From assembly GCA_017399905.1 (NCBI GenBank), contig JAFQAR010000043.1, forward strand, positions 62,001 to 126,000: a stretch of DNA of 64,000 nucleotides. The letters run 5' to 3'. This stretch comes from Bacteroidales bacterium (lineage in GTDB: Bacteria > Bacteroidota > Bacteroidia > Bacteroidales > UBA932). A program made the translations under genes and the position numbers. Below the pieces are notes generated by a model, which saw only the letters and a list, made by a program, of their open reading frames with translations, made no database searches and was not told where the DNA came from. Position 1 is the first letter of the stretch. The number at the start of each line of letters is the position of its first letter. Below, piece by piece: positions 54,100-62,180 of the stretch.

Positions 54100-55189
54100 A
54101 TTCTACCCGATAGAGGGTGGCGTGGATAAGGTGATGCTGGATCTGACTAAAGGGCTGTCGGAGAGAGGGGTGTATTGTGATATGCTTTGCGCCGCCAACG
54201 GAGAGGCGCAGGTGGTGCAACTGAATGAATTTGGGCGTGTCATTGCGACAAAGACTCTATTCCAGTTGGCAGCTACGATGATATCTCCGGCAATGATCTG
54301 GAAGTTGAGAAAGATTGCTGCAGAATACGACGTGATCCATATCCACCATCCGGATCCCATGGCTTGCATGGCTCTTTTCTTTTCAAGGTACAAAGGCAAG
54401 GTGGTCCTTCATTGGCACTCGGATATTCTTAAGCAGAAGGTTCTGCTGCAGTTCTATAAGCCGTTCCAGAAATGGCTGATTAAAAGAGCAGACAAGATTG
54501 TCGGAACGACTCCGGTATATGTCGCTCAGTCAAAAGCTTTGGCGGGGGTTCAGGATAAGGTCGGATATATTCCGATCGGAGTTCAGGATCTGTCAGATGT
54601 CAATGCCGAGCCGGAAAAGATAAAGTCAGCATATCCGGGAAAGAAGATAGTCTATACGCTCGGACGTCTGGTCGGGTACAAGGGATATGAATATCTCGTG
54701 AAGGCGGCTTCATATCTGCCGGATGATTATGTTGTCCTTATAGGTGGAAGAGGTCCTCTGCATGAGACTCTGTCAACTCAGATACAGGAACTTGGTGTTT
54801 CGGATAAGGTCAATCTTCTGGGATATATTTGTGAAGAAGACTTTGCTTCCTATTACAAGGCCTGTGACCTGTTCTGTCTGAGCTCAATATGGAAGACAGA
54901 AGCTTTTGCAATTGTTCAGGTTGAGGCTATGTCCTGCGGTAAGCCGATAGTAGCGACAAGGATTCCTGAGTCCGGCGTTTCGTGGGTGAACAAGCATGGA
55001 TATTCCGGTCTCAATGTCCCTGTGGAGGATGCAAAGGCTCTGGCCGATGCCATCATTGCACTGACTTCTGATAAGGAAGTCTACGAGCGATATTCGTCGC
55101 AGTCCCGCCAGCATTATGAAAACAATTTTACATACGCGGGAATGATAGACAAGTGCCTGTATATGTATGATGAAATATTGAACCGATGA
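54077..55189 (+). CDS. Family 4 glycosyltransferase
   Basis: 370 residues. GKFYPIEGGVDKVMLDLTKGL is the acceptor-side loop, YTLGRLVGYKGYEYLVKAAS and SSIWKTEAFAIVQVEAMSCGKP form the donor site of GT4 enzymes. Overlaps of 23 bp with the gene before and 4 bp with the epimerase after it indicate tight coupling. Donor sugar unknown. Confidence 0.9.
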   Translation: MKILHIGKFYPIEGGVDKVMLDLTKGLSERGVYCDMLCAANGEAQVVQLNEFGRVIATKTLFQLAATMISPAMIWKLRKIAAEYDVIHIHHPDPMACMALFFSRYKGKVVLHWHSDILKQKVLLQFYKPFQKWLIKRADKIVGTTPVYVAQSKALAGVQDKVGYIPIGVQDLSDVNAEPEKIKSAYPGKKIVYTLGRLVGYKGYEYLVKAASYLPDDYVVLIGGRGPLHETLSTQIQELGVSDKVNLLGYICEEDFASYYKACDLFCLSSIWKTEAFAIVQVEAMSCGKPIVATRIPESGVSWVNKHGYSGLNVPVEDAKALADAIIALTSDKEVYERYSSQSRQHYENNFTYAGMIDKCLYMYDEILNR

Positions 55190-56088
55190 AGAAGTTACTC
55201 TTAACGGGAGCTACCGGTTTTCTCGGAAAGAATATGATTCCTGTTCTGGAGAAAAGCTATGCCCTGACAACGCTGGGGCGCTCACAGAAGAATGATGTAC
55301 AATGCAATCTGTCAGAAAATGTTCCGGCATTGAATGACGGTTATAACATCGTTCTGCATGCGGCCGGTAAGGCTCATGTCGTGCCAAAGACACAATCCGA
55401 GAAGGATGAATTCTATCAGGTGAATCTTGAAGGTACGAAGAACCTTTGCAAGGCTTTGGAGTTGTCTCCAGCCCTGCCTGAAACTTTTGTGTTTATTTCT
55501 ACGGTAGCTGTTTATGGTCTGGATACAGGTCTGGATATAACAGAGGAGTCACCTTTAAAAGGTGAAAATCCGTACGCCGACAGTAAGATTCTTGCTGAAA
55601 GATATCTGCAGGAATGGTGTGCGGATAAAGGCGTGTCTCTTGTCATTCTGAGGCTTCCGTTGATTGCTGGAATCAATCCTCCTGGAAACCTTGGGGCTAT
55701 GATACGCGGAATCAGTACAGGAAGATATTTCAGCATAGGAAAGGCTGAAGCAAAGAAAAGTGTCGTCATGGCTTCTGACGTTGCTGCAGTCATTCCATAT
55801 CTTGAAGGAAAGAATGGAATCTATAATCTGACAGACGGGTATGACCCGTCGTTCGGCGAATTGGAAGAACTTATTTCTCGTCAGATGAATAAGAGAAAGC
55901 CTCTCTCTCTGCCATATTTCATGGCTTGGATGCTTGCCAAATGCGGAGACCTCTTGGGACGTCGCGCTCCTATAAACTCAAATAAGCTGGGAAAGATCGT
56001 TAATCCGTTGACTTTCAGTAGTGTAAAAGCTCAAACTGAGCTGAGGTGGACCCCTAGCCCTGTGCTGGATAATTTCAAGATATCATGA
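55186..56088 (+). CDS. NAD-dependent epimerase/dehydratase of the capsule initiation pair
   Basis: 300-residue extended SDR. The NAD loop is TGATGFLG, STVAVYG precedes the active site, and YADSKILAE carries the Tyr-x3-Lys. In Bacteroides capsule loci this type of gene sits directly before the undecaprenyl-phosphate sugar transferase, as here, where they overlap by 4 bp. It probably makes the 4-keto or epimerised UDP-sugar used for initiation. The exact product is unknown. Confidence 0.85.
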   Translation: MKKLLLTGATGFLGKNMIPVLEKSYALTTLGRSQKNDVQCNLSENVPALNDGYNIVLHAAGKAHVVPKTQSEKDEFYQVNLEGTKNLCKALELSPALPETFVFISTVAVYGLDTGLDITEESPLKGENPYADSKILAERYLQEWCADKGVSLVILRLPLIAGINPPGNLGAMIRGISTGRYFSIGKAEAKKSVVMASDVAAVIPYLEGKNGIYNLTDGYDPSFGELEELISRQMNKRKPLSLPYFMAWMLAKCGDLLGRRAPINSNKLGKIVNPLTFSSVKAQTELRWTPSPVLDNFKIS

Positions 56089-57062
56089 TTGTGGTAAAGT
56101 ATATCATTATTGCACTCCTCCTGCTTTGTCTGGAGCTGCTTTATTTCAGGATTGCGGACAGGCTGAACATCATCGATAAGCCAAACCTGAGAAGTTCTCA
56201 CAAGACGATTACCTTGCGTGGTGGCGGCATCATCTTCCTCTTCGCCTTGTGGCTTTATGCTGCATGCTTTGGATTTCCGTATGCGTGGTTCATTGCAGGA
56301 GCGACTCTGATTGCGGCAATCTCTTTCGCAGATGATGTTTCATCGGTGCCTAACAGGTTCAGGATTGTGGTGCATTTCATCGCCATGCTGATGATGTTCC
56401 ATCAGCTGGGTATCCTGACCTTAAGCCAATGGCCGGCTGTCCTTGTGTCTTTGATCGTATGCACATATATAATCAATGCCTACAACTTCATGGACGGCAT
56501 CAACGGCATAACCGGAGGATATTCGCTGGTGGTTCTTGGGACCTTGGCGATCGTCAATCATAAGCTCAACTTCATCGATATGAATCTCATCGCGATTCTG
56601 ATGATTAGTCTTGTGATCTTCTGCTTCTTCAATTTCAGGAAGACCGCAAGATGCTTTGCCGGTGATGTGGGAGCTGTGGCAATTGCCTTCGCTGTGATAT
56701 TCATGGTGTTTTCACTGATCATCAAGACTGAGAATGTGCTCTGGATCATGCTGCTTGTGGTCTATGGAGTCGATACCGTACTGACCATCCTGCACAGGCT
56801 GATGCTGAAGGAGAACATCTTCAAGCCTCACAGGAAGCATGCCTTCCAGCTTATGGCCAATGAACTGAAGATGCCTCACACCGTGGTCACATCCATCTAT
56901 ATGGCGATACAGGCTGTAGTGTCACTGGGACTGATATATCTGCCTGTAAACCAATGGATCTATTCGATATCGGTCATACTGGTTCTGTGTGCCGCATACA
57001 TACTGTTCAAACGTAAGTATTATCATCTGCATGAAGAGTATCTTCGTGCGCAAAATCAATAA
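56085..57062 (+). CDS. Undecaprenyl-phosphate sugar-1-phosphate transferase (WecA/MraY family)
   Basis: 325-residue polytopic membrane enzyme that starts repeat-unit synthesis by moving a sugar-1-phosphate to undecaprenyl phosphate. Family motifs are FADDVSSVPNR, the catalytic YNFMDGINGITG (Asp/Asp pair) and CFAGDVGAVAIAF, with HRKHAFQLM near the C-terminus. About ten helices are predicted. It is coupled to the upstream epimerase. Confidence 0.92.
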   Translation: MIVVKYIIIALLLLCLELLYFRIADRLNIIDKPNLRSSHKTITLRGGGIIFLFALWLYAACFGFPYAWFIAGATLIAAISFADDVSSVPNRFRIVVHFIAMLMMFHQLGILTLSQWPAVLVSLIVCTYIINAYNFMDGINGITGGYSLVVLGTLAIVNHKLNFIDMNLIAILMISLVIFCFFNFRKTARCFAGDVGAVAIAFAVIFMVFSLIIKTENVLWIMLLVVYGVDTVLTILHRLMLKENIFKPHRKHAFQLMANELKMPHTVVTSIYMAIQAVVSLGLIYLPVNQWIYSISVILVLCAAYILFKRKYYHLHEEYLRAQNQ

Positions 57063-57065
57063 CCT

Positions 57066-59009
57066 ATGAATCTGGAATTCATCAAAAAGATTGTACCGGA
57101 AAGGTTTCTGCCAAGGTGGGCCATCCTCATTATGGATGTAGCCATAGTGGCGGTGTCGTTTCTGTTTGCCTATCTGATTGCCTATCAGTTCGACCGTTCG
57201 GCGGAGAGTATGGTCTCATTCCGAAATGCCGTGATAACAGGCGTTTCCTTGAGTTTCGTTGCGTTTGCGGTGTTCAAGCCATACCGTAACGTGCTCCGCT
57301 TTTCGTCATTTCAGGACATCCTGAAGATTTTCGTGACATTGGCATTTGCATATGCGGCAAACACTCTGATCGATAGGTTCGTCTTCGTTCGTATGGAGGT
57401 GAGGATCCCTCCGATGAGCATCGTTACTATTGCATATCTCATTGCCTTTCTCGTGATGAGCATTTCCCGTATAATGGTCAAGATGATATGGGAAAGACTG
57501 TCATTCGACCAGCAGAAAAGCAAGCTCACCTTCGTCTATGGAGCCAAGGTGATGGGCTGCAGCATCGCGAAGATGTTGAGGTCAGACCCGATGAGCAAAT
57601 ATGAGGTGGTCGGTTTCATTGCGGACGAGCCTGACCTTGCGGGCAAGACGATTGTGGGACTTCCGGTATACAAGAATGATGACAAGCTGGTGGATATCAT
57701 CAACAAGAAGAATATCGAAGCTGTTATCATTTCTCCGGCAAAGCATGAGGAGGTACAGAATACGGATTTCCTCAACAGGATGCTCGCGTTGGGTCTCAAG
57801 GTCATGACCGTCTCTGCGATAAAGGAATGGGATGATGATAGTCTGGACCATTCGAAGGTGCGCGAATACAGCATCGAGGACCTTCTTCAGAGACCTCCTA
57901 TCCAGATCGATATGAAGAAGGTGGCATCCCATATCGAAGGAAAGAGAGTGCTCGTGACGGGTGCGGCTGGATCGATCGGATCTGAGATCATGAGACAGGT
58001 GGTGATGTTCAATCCTCAGCAGCTTATCCTCCTTGACCAGGCGGAGACCCCATTGCACGACGTAAGGCTGGAGATAAGTGACACATGGAGGGATGTGAAC
58101 GCTGTGACCGTGGTTGCGGACGTTTCAAACAAGTCCAGGATAGAGAGCGTGTTCGAGAAATACCGTCCTCAGTATGTCTTCCATGCTGCTGCCTACAAGC
58201 ATGTACCGATGATGGAGGTTGATGTCTATGAATCGGTCCAGAACAATATCGTGGGAACCCGTGTGCTTGCGGACCTTGCCGTGAAGTATGGAGTCGAAAA
58301 GTTTGTTATGGTGTCGACGGATAAGGCGGTGAATCCTACGAATGTGATGGGATGCAGCAAGAGGATATGTGAAATCTATGTTCAGTCATTGGCGAAGAAG
58401 ATCGCTAAGGAAAAGAAGAATGTCACTCAGTTCATAACCACCCGTTTCGGAAATGTACTTGGATCGAACGGTTCTGTGATCCCGAGGTTCAAGGCACAGA
58501 TCGAGAAGGGAGGACCTGTCACCGTGACCCATCCGGAGATCATAAGGTATTTCATGACCATTCCGGAGGCCTGCAGGCTCGTTCTTGAAGCCGGAAGTAT
58601 GGGTAACGGAGGTGAGATTTACGTGTTTGACATGGGTAAGCCGGTCAAGATTGCAGACCTTGCGAAGACCATGATCAGGCTTTCCGGAAAGAAGGACGTG
58701 ACGATCGAATACACCGGTCTGAGACATGGCGAGAAGCTTTACGAGGAACTTCTGAACGTGAAGGAACTTACGAAGCCGACTTCGCATGAAAAAGTGATGA
58801 TCGCCAATGTCAGGGAGTATGATTATGATTATGTCAAGGCTGAAATCGACGCCCTGATAGATGTGAGCCTTACATACGACAATATGAAGATTGTTGCCAA
58901 GATGAAGCAGATCGTTCCTGAGTTCGTCAGCCAGAATTCTGCTTACGAGGTGCTGGATAAGAAAAATGATGAGACCTATGAGACTGAATCCGAAATTGAA
59001 ACTGCGTAA
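57066..59009 (+). CDS. Membrane nucleoside-diphosphate sugar 4,6-dehydratase (CapD/WbpM-like)
   Basis: 647 residues. Four transmembrane helices (about 15-150) precede a CoA-binding-like domain with FVYGAKVMG. The SDR catalytic domain contains GAAGSIGSE near residue 300, STDKAVNPTNVMG.SKR with the altered catalytic motif of the large dehydratases, and TTRFGNVLGSNGSVIP. It converts UDP-GlcNAc to the 4-keto-6-deoxy intermediate for QuiNAc, FucNAc or related sugars. It follows the initiating transferase by 3 bp. Its 3' end overlaps the PqqD-like gene. Confidence 0.93.
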   Translation: MNLEFIKKIVPERFLPRWAILIMDVAIVAVSFLFAYLIAYQFDRSAESMVSFRNAVITGVSLSFVAFAVFKPYRNVLRFSSFQDILKIFVTLAFAYAANTLIDRFVFVRMEVRIPPMSIVTIAYLIAFLVMSISRIMVKMIWERLSFDQQKSKLTFVYGAKVMGCSIAKMLRSDPMSKYEVVGFIADEPDLAGKTIVGLPVYKNDDKLVDIINKKNIEAVIISPAKHEEVQNTDFLNRMLALGLKVMTVSAIKEWDDDSLDHSKVREYSIEDLLQRPPIQIDMKKVASHIEGKRVLVTGAAGSIGSEIMRQVVMFNPQQLILLDQAETPLHDVRLEISDTWRDVNAVTVVADVSNKSRIESVFEKYRPQYVFHAAAYKHVPMMEVDVYESVQNNIVGTRVLADLAVKYGVEKFVMVSTDKAVNPTNVMGCSKRICEIYVQSLAKKIAKEKKNVTQFITTRFGNVLGSNGSVIPRFKAQIEKGGPVTVTHPEIIRYFMTIPEACRLVLEAGSMGNGGEIYVFDMGKPVKIADLAKTMIRLSGKKDVTIEYTGLRHGEKLYEELLNVKELTKPTSHEKVMIANVREYDYDYVKAEIDALIDVSLTYDNMKIVAKMKQIVPEFVSQNSAYEVLDKKNDETYETESEIETA

Positions 59010-59244
59010 GATCGGCAAGAAATATATGGTGGTGGATGCGGAGACGGGGTCTGCGAAGATGACCAATGTGTTTACCTTCAATGCGTCTGCGGCCATGCTT
59101 TGGGAGAGGATAGGTGCCTCTTCTTTCGTGCCGGACGATCTGGCGATGTGGCTCTGCGAGTGCTACGATGTGGATATGGCGACGGCCCGTGCCGATGTGG
59201 AGAAGCTGCTCCGCTGTTGGGTCGACGGAGGGCTTGTGATCTGA
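58978..59244 (+). CDS. PqqD-family protein
   Basis: 88 residues from the ATG at 58978 (MRLNPKLKLRKIG), preferred over 58966 because family members begin this way. The winged-helix fold of PqqD/RiPP-recognition elements is indicated by KLRKIGKKYMVVDAETG, FTFNASAAMLWERI and the DV..LL..WV.GGLV ending. Such proteins bind leader peptides in RiPP pathways, yet they also occur without a known peptide beside polysaccharide genes in Bacteroidales. It overlaps the dehydratase gene by 32 bp and lies 5 bp before the nucleotidyltransferase. Confidence 0.82.
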   Translation: MRLNPKLKLRKIGKKYMVVDAETGSAKMTNVFTFNASAAMLWERIGASSFVPDDLAMWLCECYDVDMATARADVEKLLRCWVDGGLVI

Positions 59245-59249
59245 AACCG

Positions 59250-60341
59250 ATGGAGCAGGGACGCGAGGTAAGGGCGATGCTGGCCTTGTTGAGGGCCGGA
59301 CTTTGGGGAGGGACCGATCCTGAGATGGAGAAGGTCTTCCCTTTGACGCAGCAGGAGTGGAACGATGTCTTCCTCCTGTCGCGTCGTCAGACCGTGCTCG
59401 GCCTTACGTACCGCGGACTTGATTTCCTTGCCGACGACATGCAGCCGCCGATGGCTCTGGCGGTGAAGTGGATGGCCCATGTGGACCGTATCGAGGCCGC
59501 CAATGCGAAGATGGACAAGGCTGTATGTTCGCTTTTCTCGAAGTTCGCGCAGAACGGCGTCGATGCCGTGCTGCAGAAGGGGCAGGGAATGGCCCGAATG
59601 TATCCGGAACCTCACCTTCGCGAGTGCGGGGACATCGACCTGTATTTCCCGGGACATGACGGGGGGTCCGATCCGCTTGAGGGTATCTTCGATGCGCAGA
59701 GGCAGAGGATGCCGGACCACAGCTGGTCGTATGAGGCTGACGGGGTCATAATAGAGCATCATCCGTTTCTGCTTGACATACAGAATCCGCTCAGGCAGAA
59801 GTATATACGTTCGCTGATTGCGGAAAAGGGGTTTGAGACGGTTCCGGTAGGGGATCCGGATCCGGTCGAGGTGACGGTGCCTGCACCGGAGGTGAACCTG
59901 CTTCTGTTGAGTTCGCATATCCTGAAGCATGCGCTCGGGGTCGGAATCGGCCTCAGGCAGATCTGTGACTATGCAGTCGCTTGCCGGTACTATGCTGACC
60001 GCATTGACCCTGACGGAATGAGAGATATCTGGCGTCGTACGGGACTTTCCCGCTGGTCGGAGCTGCTGGACGGGTTTGTAAGGAGATTTCTCGACTCGGA
60101 CTGCGTCCTCGCTCGAAATGACAAGGGGGATAAAAATTCCGACAATTTATTGGATATTATCTTGAAAGGCGGTAACTTTGGCGTTTATTCGAAAGACAGG
60201 GCTGTTGCCTCACGTAACGTGCTGTCACGCAAGGCTCATACGCTGAAGTCTTTCGTTGGAAATATGCGCTTCGCCCTTGCCTACGCCCCCGGCGAATGGT
60301 TCTGGACGGCAGCGCAGCTTATGGGAGGACAGTTGAGATGA
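59250..60341 (+). CDS. Nucleotidyltransferase-fold protein (NTP_transf_5-like)
   Basis: 363 residues from the ATG at 59250; the longer frame overlaps the PqqD gene. LQKGQGMARMYPEPHLRECGDIDLYF is the family's active site, with the G-D-I-D metal-binding pair. Downstream EHHPF and LLSSHILKHAL fit the same family. In lasso-peptide clusters related enzymes act with PqqD and HprK-like proteins. A 40-bp dispersed repeat lies in frame at 60084-60123 and encodes RFLDSDCVLARND within a variable loop just before ILKGGNFG. The stop overlaps the kinase start (ATGA). Confidence 0.82.
   Translation: MEQGREVRAMLALLRAGLWGGTDPEMEKVFPLTQQEWNDVFLLSRRQTVLGLTYRGLDFLADDMQPPMALAVKWMAHVDRIEAANAKMDKAVCSLFSKFAQNGVDAVLQKGQGMARMYPEPHLRECGDIDLYFPGHDGGSDPLEGIFDAQRQRMPDHSWSYEADGVIIEHHPFLLDIQNPLRQKYIRSLIAEKGFETVPVGDPDPVEVTVPAPEVNLLLLSSHILKHALGVGIGLRQICDYAVACRYYADRIDPDGMRDIWRRTGLSRWSELLDGFVRRFLDSDCVLARNDKGDKNSDNLLDIILKGGNFGVYSKDRAVASRNVLSRKAHTLKSFVGNMRFALAYAPGEWFWTAAQLMGGQLR
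60084..60123 (-). repeat. Dispersed repeat embedded in frame in the nucleotidyltransferase gene
   Basis: AGATTTCTCGACTCGGACTG ... CTCGCTCGAAATGACA is the reverse complement of the GTCATTTCGAGCGAGC ... GAGTCGAGAAATCT unit at 30113-30147. The reading frame passes through without a stop. Confidence 0.75.
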
Positions 60342-61231
60342 CGGAGCATTATACGGTGGCGGACTTTTCTTTTGCGGTGACGCTTCTTGAGGAAAGGGAC
60401 CTGGATGTGCTCCTGCCGTCTTTTCGGTCTTTCAGAAGCAAAGCCCCTGCCGAAGGGGACAAGCTCTTTGAACTTGTGGAACATGCGTCACTTCCTCCGA
60501 GGGAGGCAGATGTGCTTCTGGACGAGGATAGCAACGATATGGGACATACCCTCCTGTACCGCACGCCTTCCGGCTACCGCATAGAGCTTGACTACGACAA
60601 CGGTCTGCCCCATGTGGTGGAGTTCGATGAGGCTGTTGCAGATGTGCGGGCCTTCATCCGTTGGGACGACCGCTTTGTGAAGACGGCCTTGAGTTCGATG
60701 CTGCGCATCGTGTTTGCTCAGGCGATACTTCCGCGCGGAGCCATATCCGTTCATGCTTCCGTCGTGGTGAATGACAGCAAGGGCTTTCTCTTCATGGGAA
60801 AGAGCGGCACGGGAAAGAGCACCCATTCGCGCCTTTGGCTGAAGCACATCGAAGGCTCTTGGCTGCTGAACGACGACAACCCGATGCTTCGTCTGACTGA
60901 GGGCGGGGTCAGGGTGTACGGGTCGCCATGGAGCGGAAAGACGCATTGCTACAGAAATGAAAGTGCTCCTGTGGCGGGCATCGTGAGGCTGAAGCAGGCT
61001 CCGCGCAACCGTTTCCGCGTGTGCGAGGACATAGCGGCCTTCAGCGCAGTGCTTCCGGGCTGTTCGGTCCTCAGACAGGACATGAGGCTCCATGAAGCTC
61101 TTTGCGAGACCCTTGCGGATCTTACGGAGATGACCCTTGTGGGAGAGCTCGAGTGCCTTCCTGACAGGGAGGCTGCAGAAGTCTGCAGACGAGGAATGGC
61201 TACTGTCATTCCGAGCGAGGCCAAAGGCTGA
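60338..61231 (+). CDS. HPr kinase-like P-loop protein
   Basis: 297 residues from the ATG at 60338, which overlaps the previous stop. The P-loop GKSGTGKSTHSRLWLKHI near residue 156, followed by WLLNDDNPML and GSPWSGKTHCYRN, is the pattern of HprK/PEP-carboxykinase-like kinases found with PqqD and nucleotidyltransferase genes. The N-terminal about 140 residues form a separate domain. In Paenibacillus-type lasso-peptide clusters such kinases phosphorylate the peptide tail; here the substrate is unknown. The last codons (VIPSEAKG and stop) come from a dispersed repeat. Confidence 0.82.
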   Translation: MTEHYTVADFSFAVTLLEERDLDVLLPSFRSFRSKAPAEGDKLFELVEHASLPPREADVLLDEDSNDMGHTLLYRTPSGYRIELDYDNGLPHVVEFDEAVADVRAFIRWDDRFVKTALSSMLRIVFAQAILPRGAISVHASVVVNDSKGFLFMGKSGTGKSTHSRLWLKHIEGSWLLNDDNPMLRLTEGGVRVYGSPWSGKTHCYRNESAPVAGIVRLKQAPRNRFRVCEDIAAFSAVLPGCSVLRQDMRLHEALCETLADLTEMTLVGELECLPDREAAEVCRRGMATVIPSEAKG

Positions 61232-61339
61232 CCAATGTCATTCCGAGCGAGGCAAAGAGTGAAGTGCTGTCATTCCGAGCGAGGCCAAAGGCCGACCAAT
61301 GTCATTCCGAGCGAGGCCAAAGGCCGAGCCGAGGAATCT
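61205..61339 (+). repeat. Four tandem dispersed repeat units
   Basis: Four GTCATTCCGAGCGAGG units separated by short CAAAGGC-type segments; the last continues to GAGGAATCT. They span the end of the HprK-like gene and most of the gap before wza. Confidence 0.85.
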
Positions 61340-61370
61340 ATGTAGATTGTGTGTAACAAAAAGTATAAAA

Positions 61371-62177
61371 ATGAGGATTATAAAACCTTTTTTGGTGGTC
61401 GTTACGATGATGATTCTTGCTTCGTGTGCATCGAGCAAGAAGTTCGTCTATCTGAACGACATGGTGCCTGGCGAATCATATCCGATCAATACGGAGATGA
61501 GTACGGTAGTGCACGAAAATGACAGGCTCGACATCAAGGTCAGCTGTAAGAATCCTGAGCTCGCCGTACCGTTCAATGTACAGACAGGAGCCTACCAGGT
61601 AGCAGCCGACGGAAGTGTGAAATCTGCCGGAGTTGACGTACTTGAGCAGGGCTACAGGGTCGATGCCGAGGGAAACATCGTTTTCCCGATTCTCGGCAAG
61701 ATCAATGTGGCAGGCAAGAGCCTCAAGGATGTGTCTGACCTGATTGCCGGTATGATCGAGGAAGGCAACTACATCAAGGATCCCGAGGTATCGATTGAGT
61801 TCCTGAACTTCAAATACACGGTGTTGGGAGCGGTCAATTCTAAGGGTACATATACAGTTGACGGCGATAAGGTGACAATCATAGAGGCGATTGCAAAGGC
61901 TGGAGATGTAACCAGGGCTGCTCGTCTTGACAGGATTGCAGTGATTCGTATGGTTGACGGAAAGCAGCAGATATTCTATAACGATCTTAGGACGGCTGAC
62001 ATCTTCATGTCTCCTACGTATTATTTGCAGCAGAATGATATTGTTTATGTGGAGCCGAAGTATAGGACCAGAAATGAAAATACATGGCAGTGGGTTTCAT
62101 TTGGAACCTCTCTCATATCAGTGGTTTCCACTATTTTGTGGGCTCTTACAGGAACAGGTATAATTGGTGGCAATTAA
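61371..62177 (+). CDS. wza: Polysaccharide export outer-membrane lipoprotein
   Basis: 268 residues from the ATG at 61371; the upstream open frame is repeat DNA. The lipoprotein signal ends ASC (Cys19). The Poly_export/SLBB core is visible: ENDRLDIKVSCKNPELAVPFN, GNIVFPILGKINVAGKSLKD, and the SLBB segment TVLGAVNSKGTYTVDGDKVTIIEAI. A hydrophobic C-terminal helix (SLISVVSTILWALTGTGI) could form the outer-membrane alpha-helix barrel as in Wza. It works with the Wzc-type kinase that begins 3 bp later. Confidence 0.92.
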   Translation: MRIIKPFLVVVTMMILASCASSKKFVYLNDMVPGESYPINTEMSTVVHENDRLDIKVSCKNPELAVPFNVQTGAYQVAADGSVKSAGVDVLEQGYRVDAEGNIVFPILGKINVAGKSLKDVSDLIAGMIEEGNYIKDPEVSIEFLNFKYTVLGAVNSKGTYTVDGDKVTIIEAIAKAGDVTRAARLDRIAVIRMVDGKQQIFYNDLRTADIFMSPTYYLQQNDIVYVEPKYRTRNENTWQWVSFGTSLISVVSTILWALTGTGIIGGN

Positions 62178-62180
62178 TAT

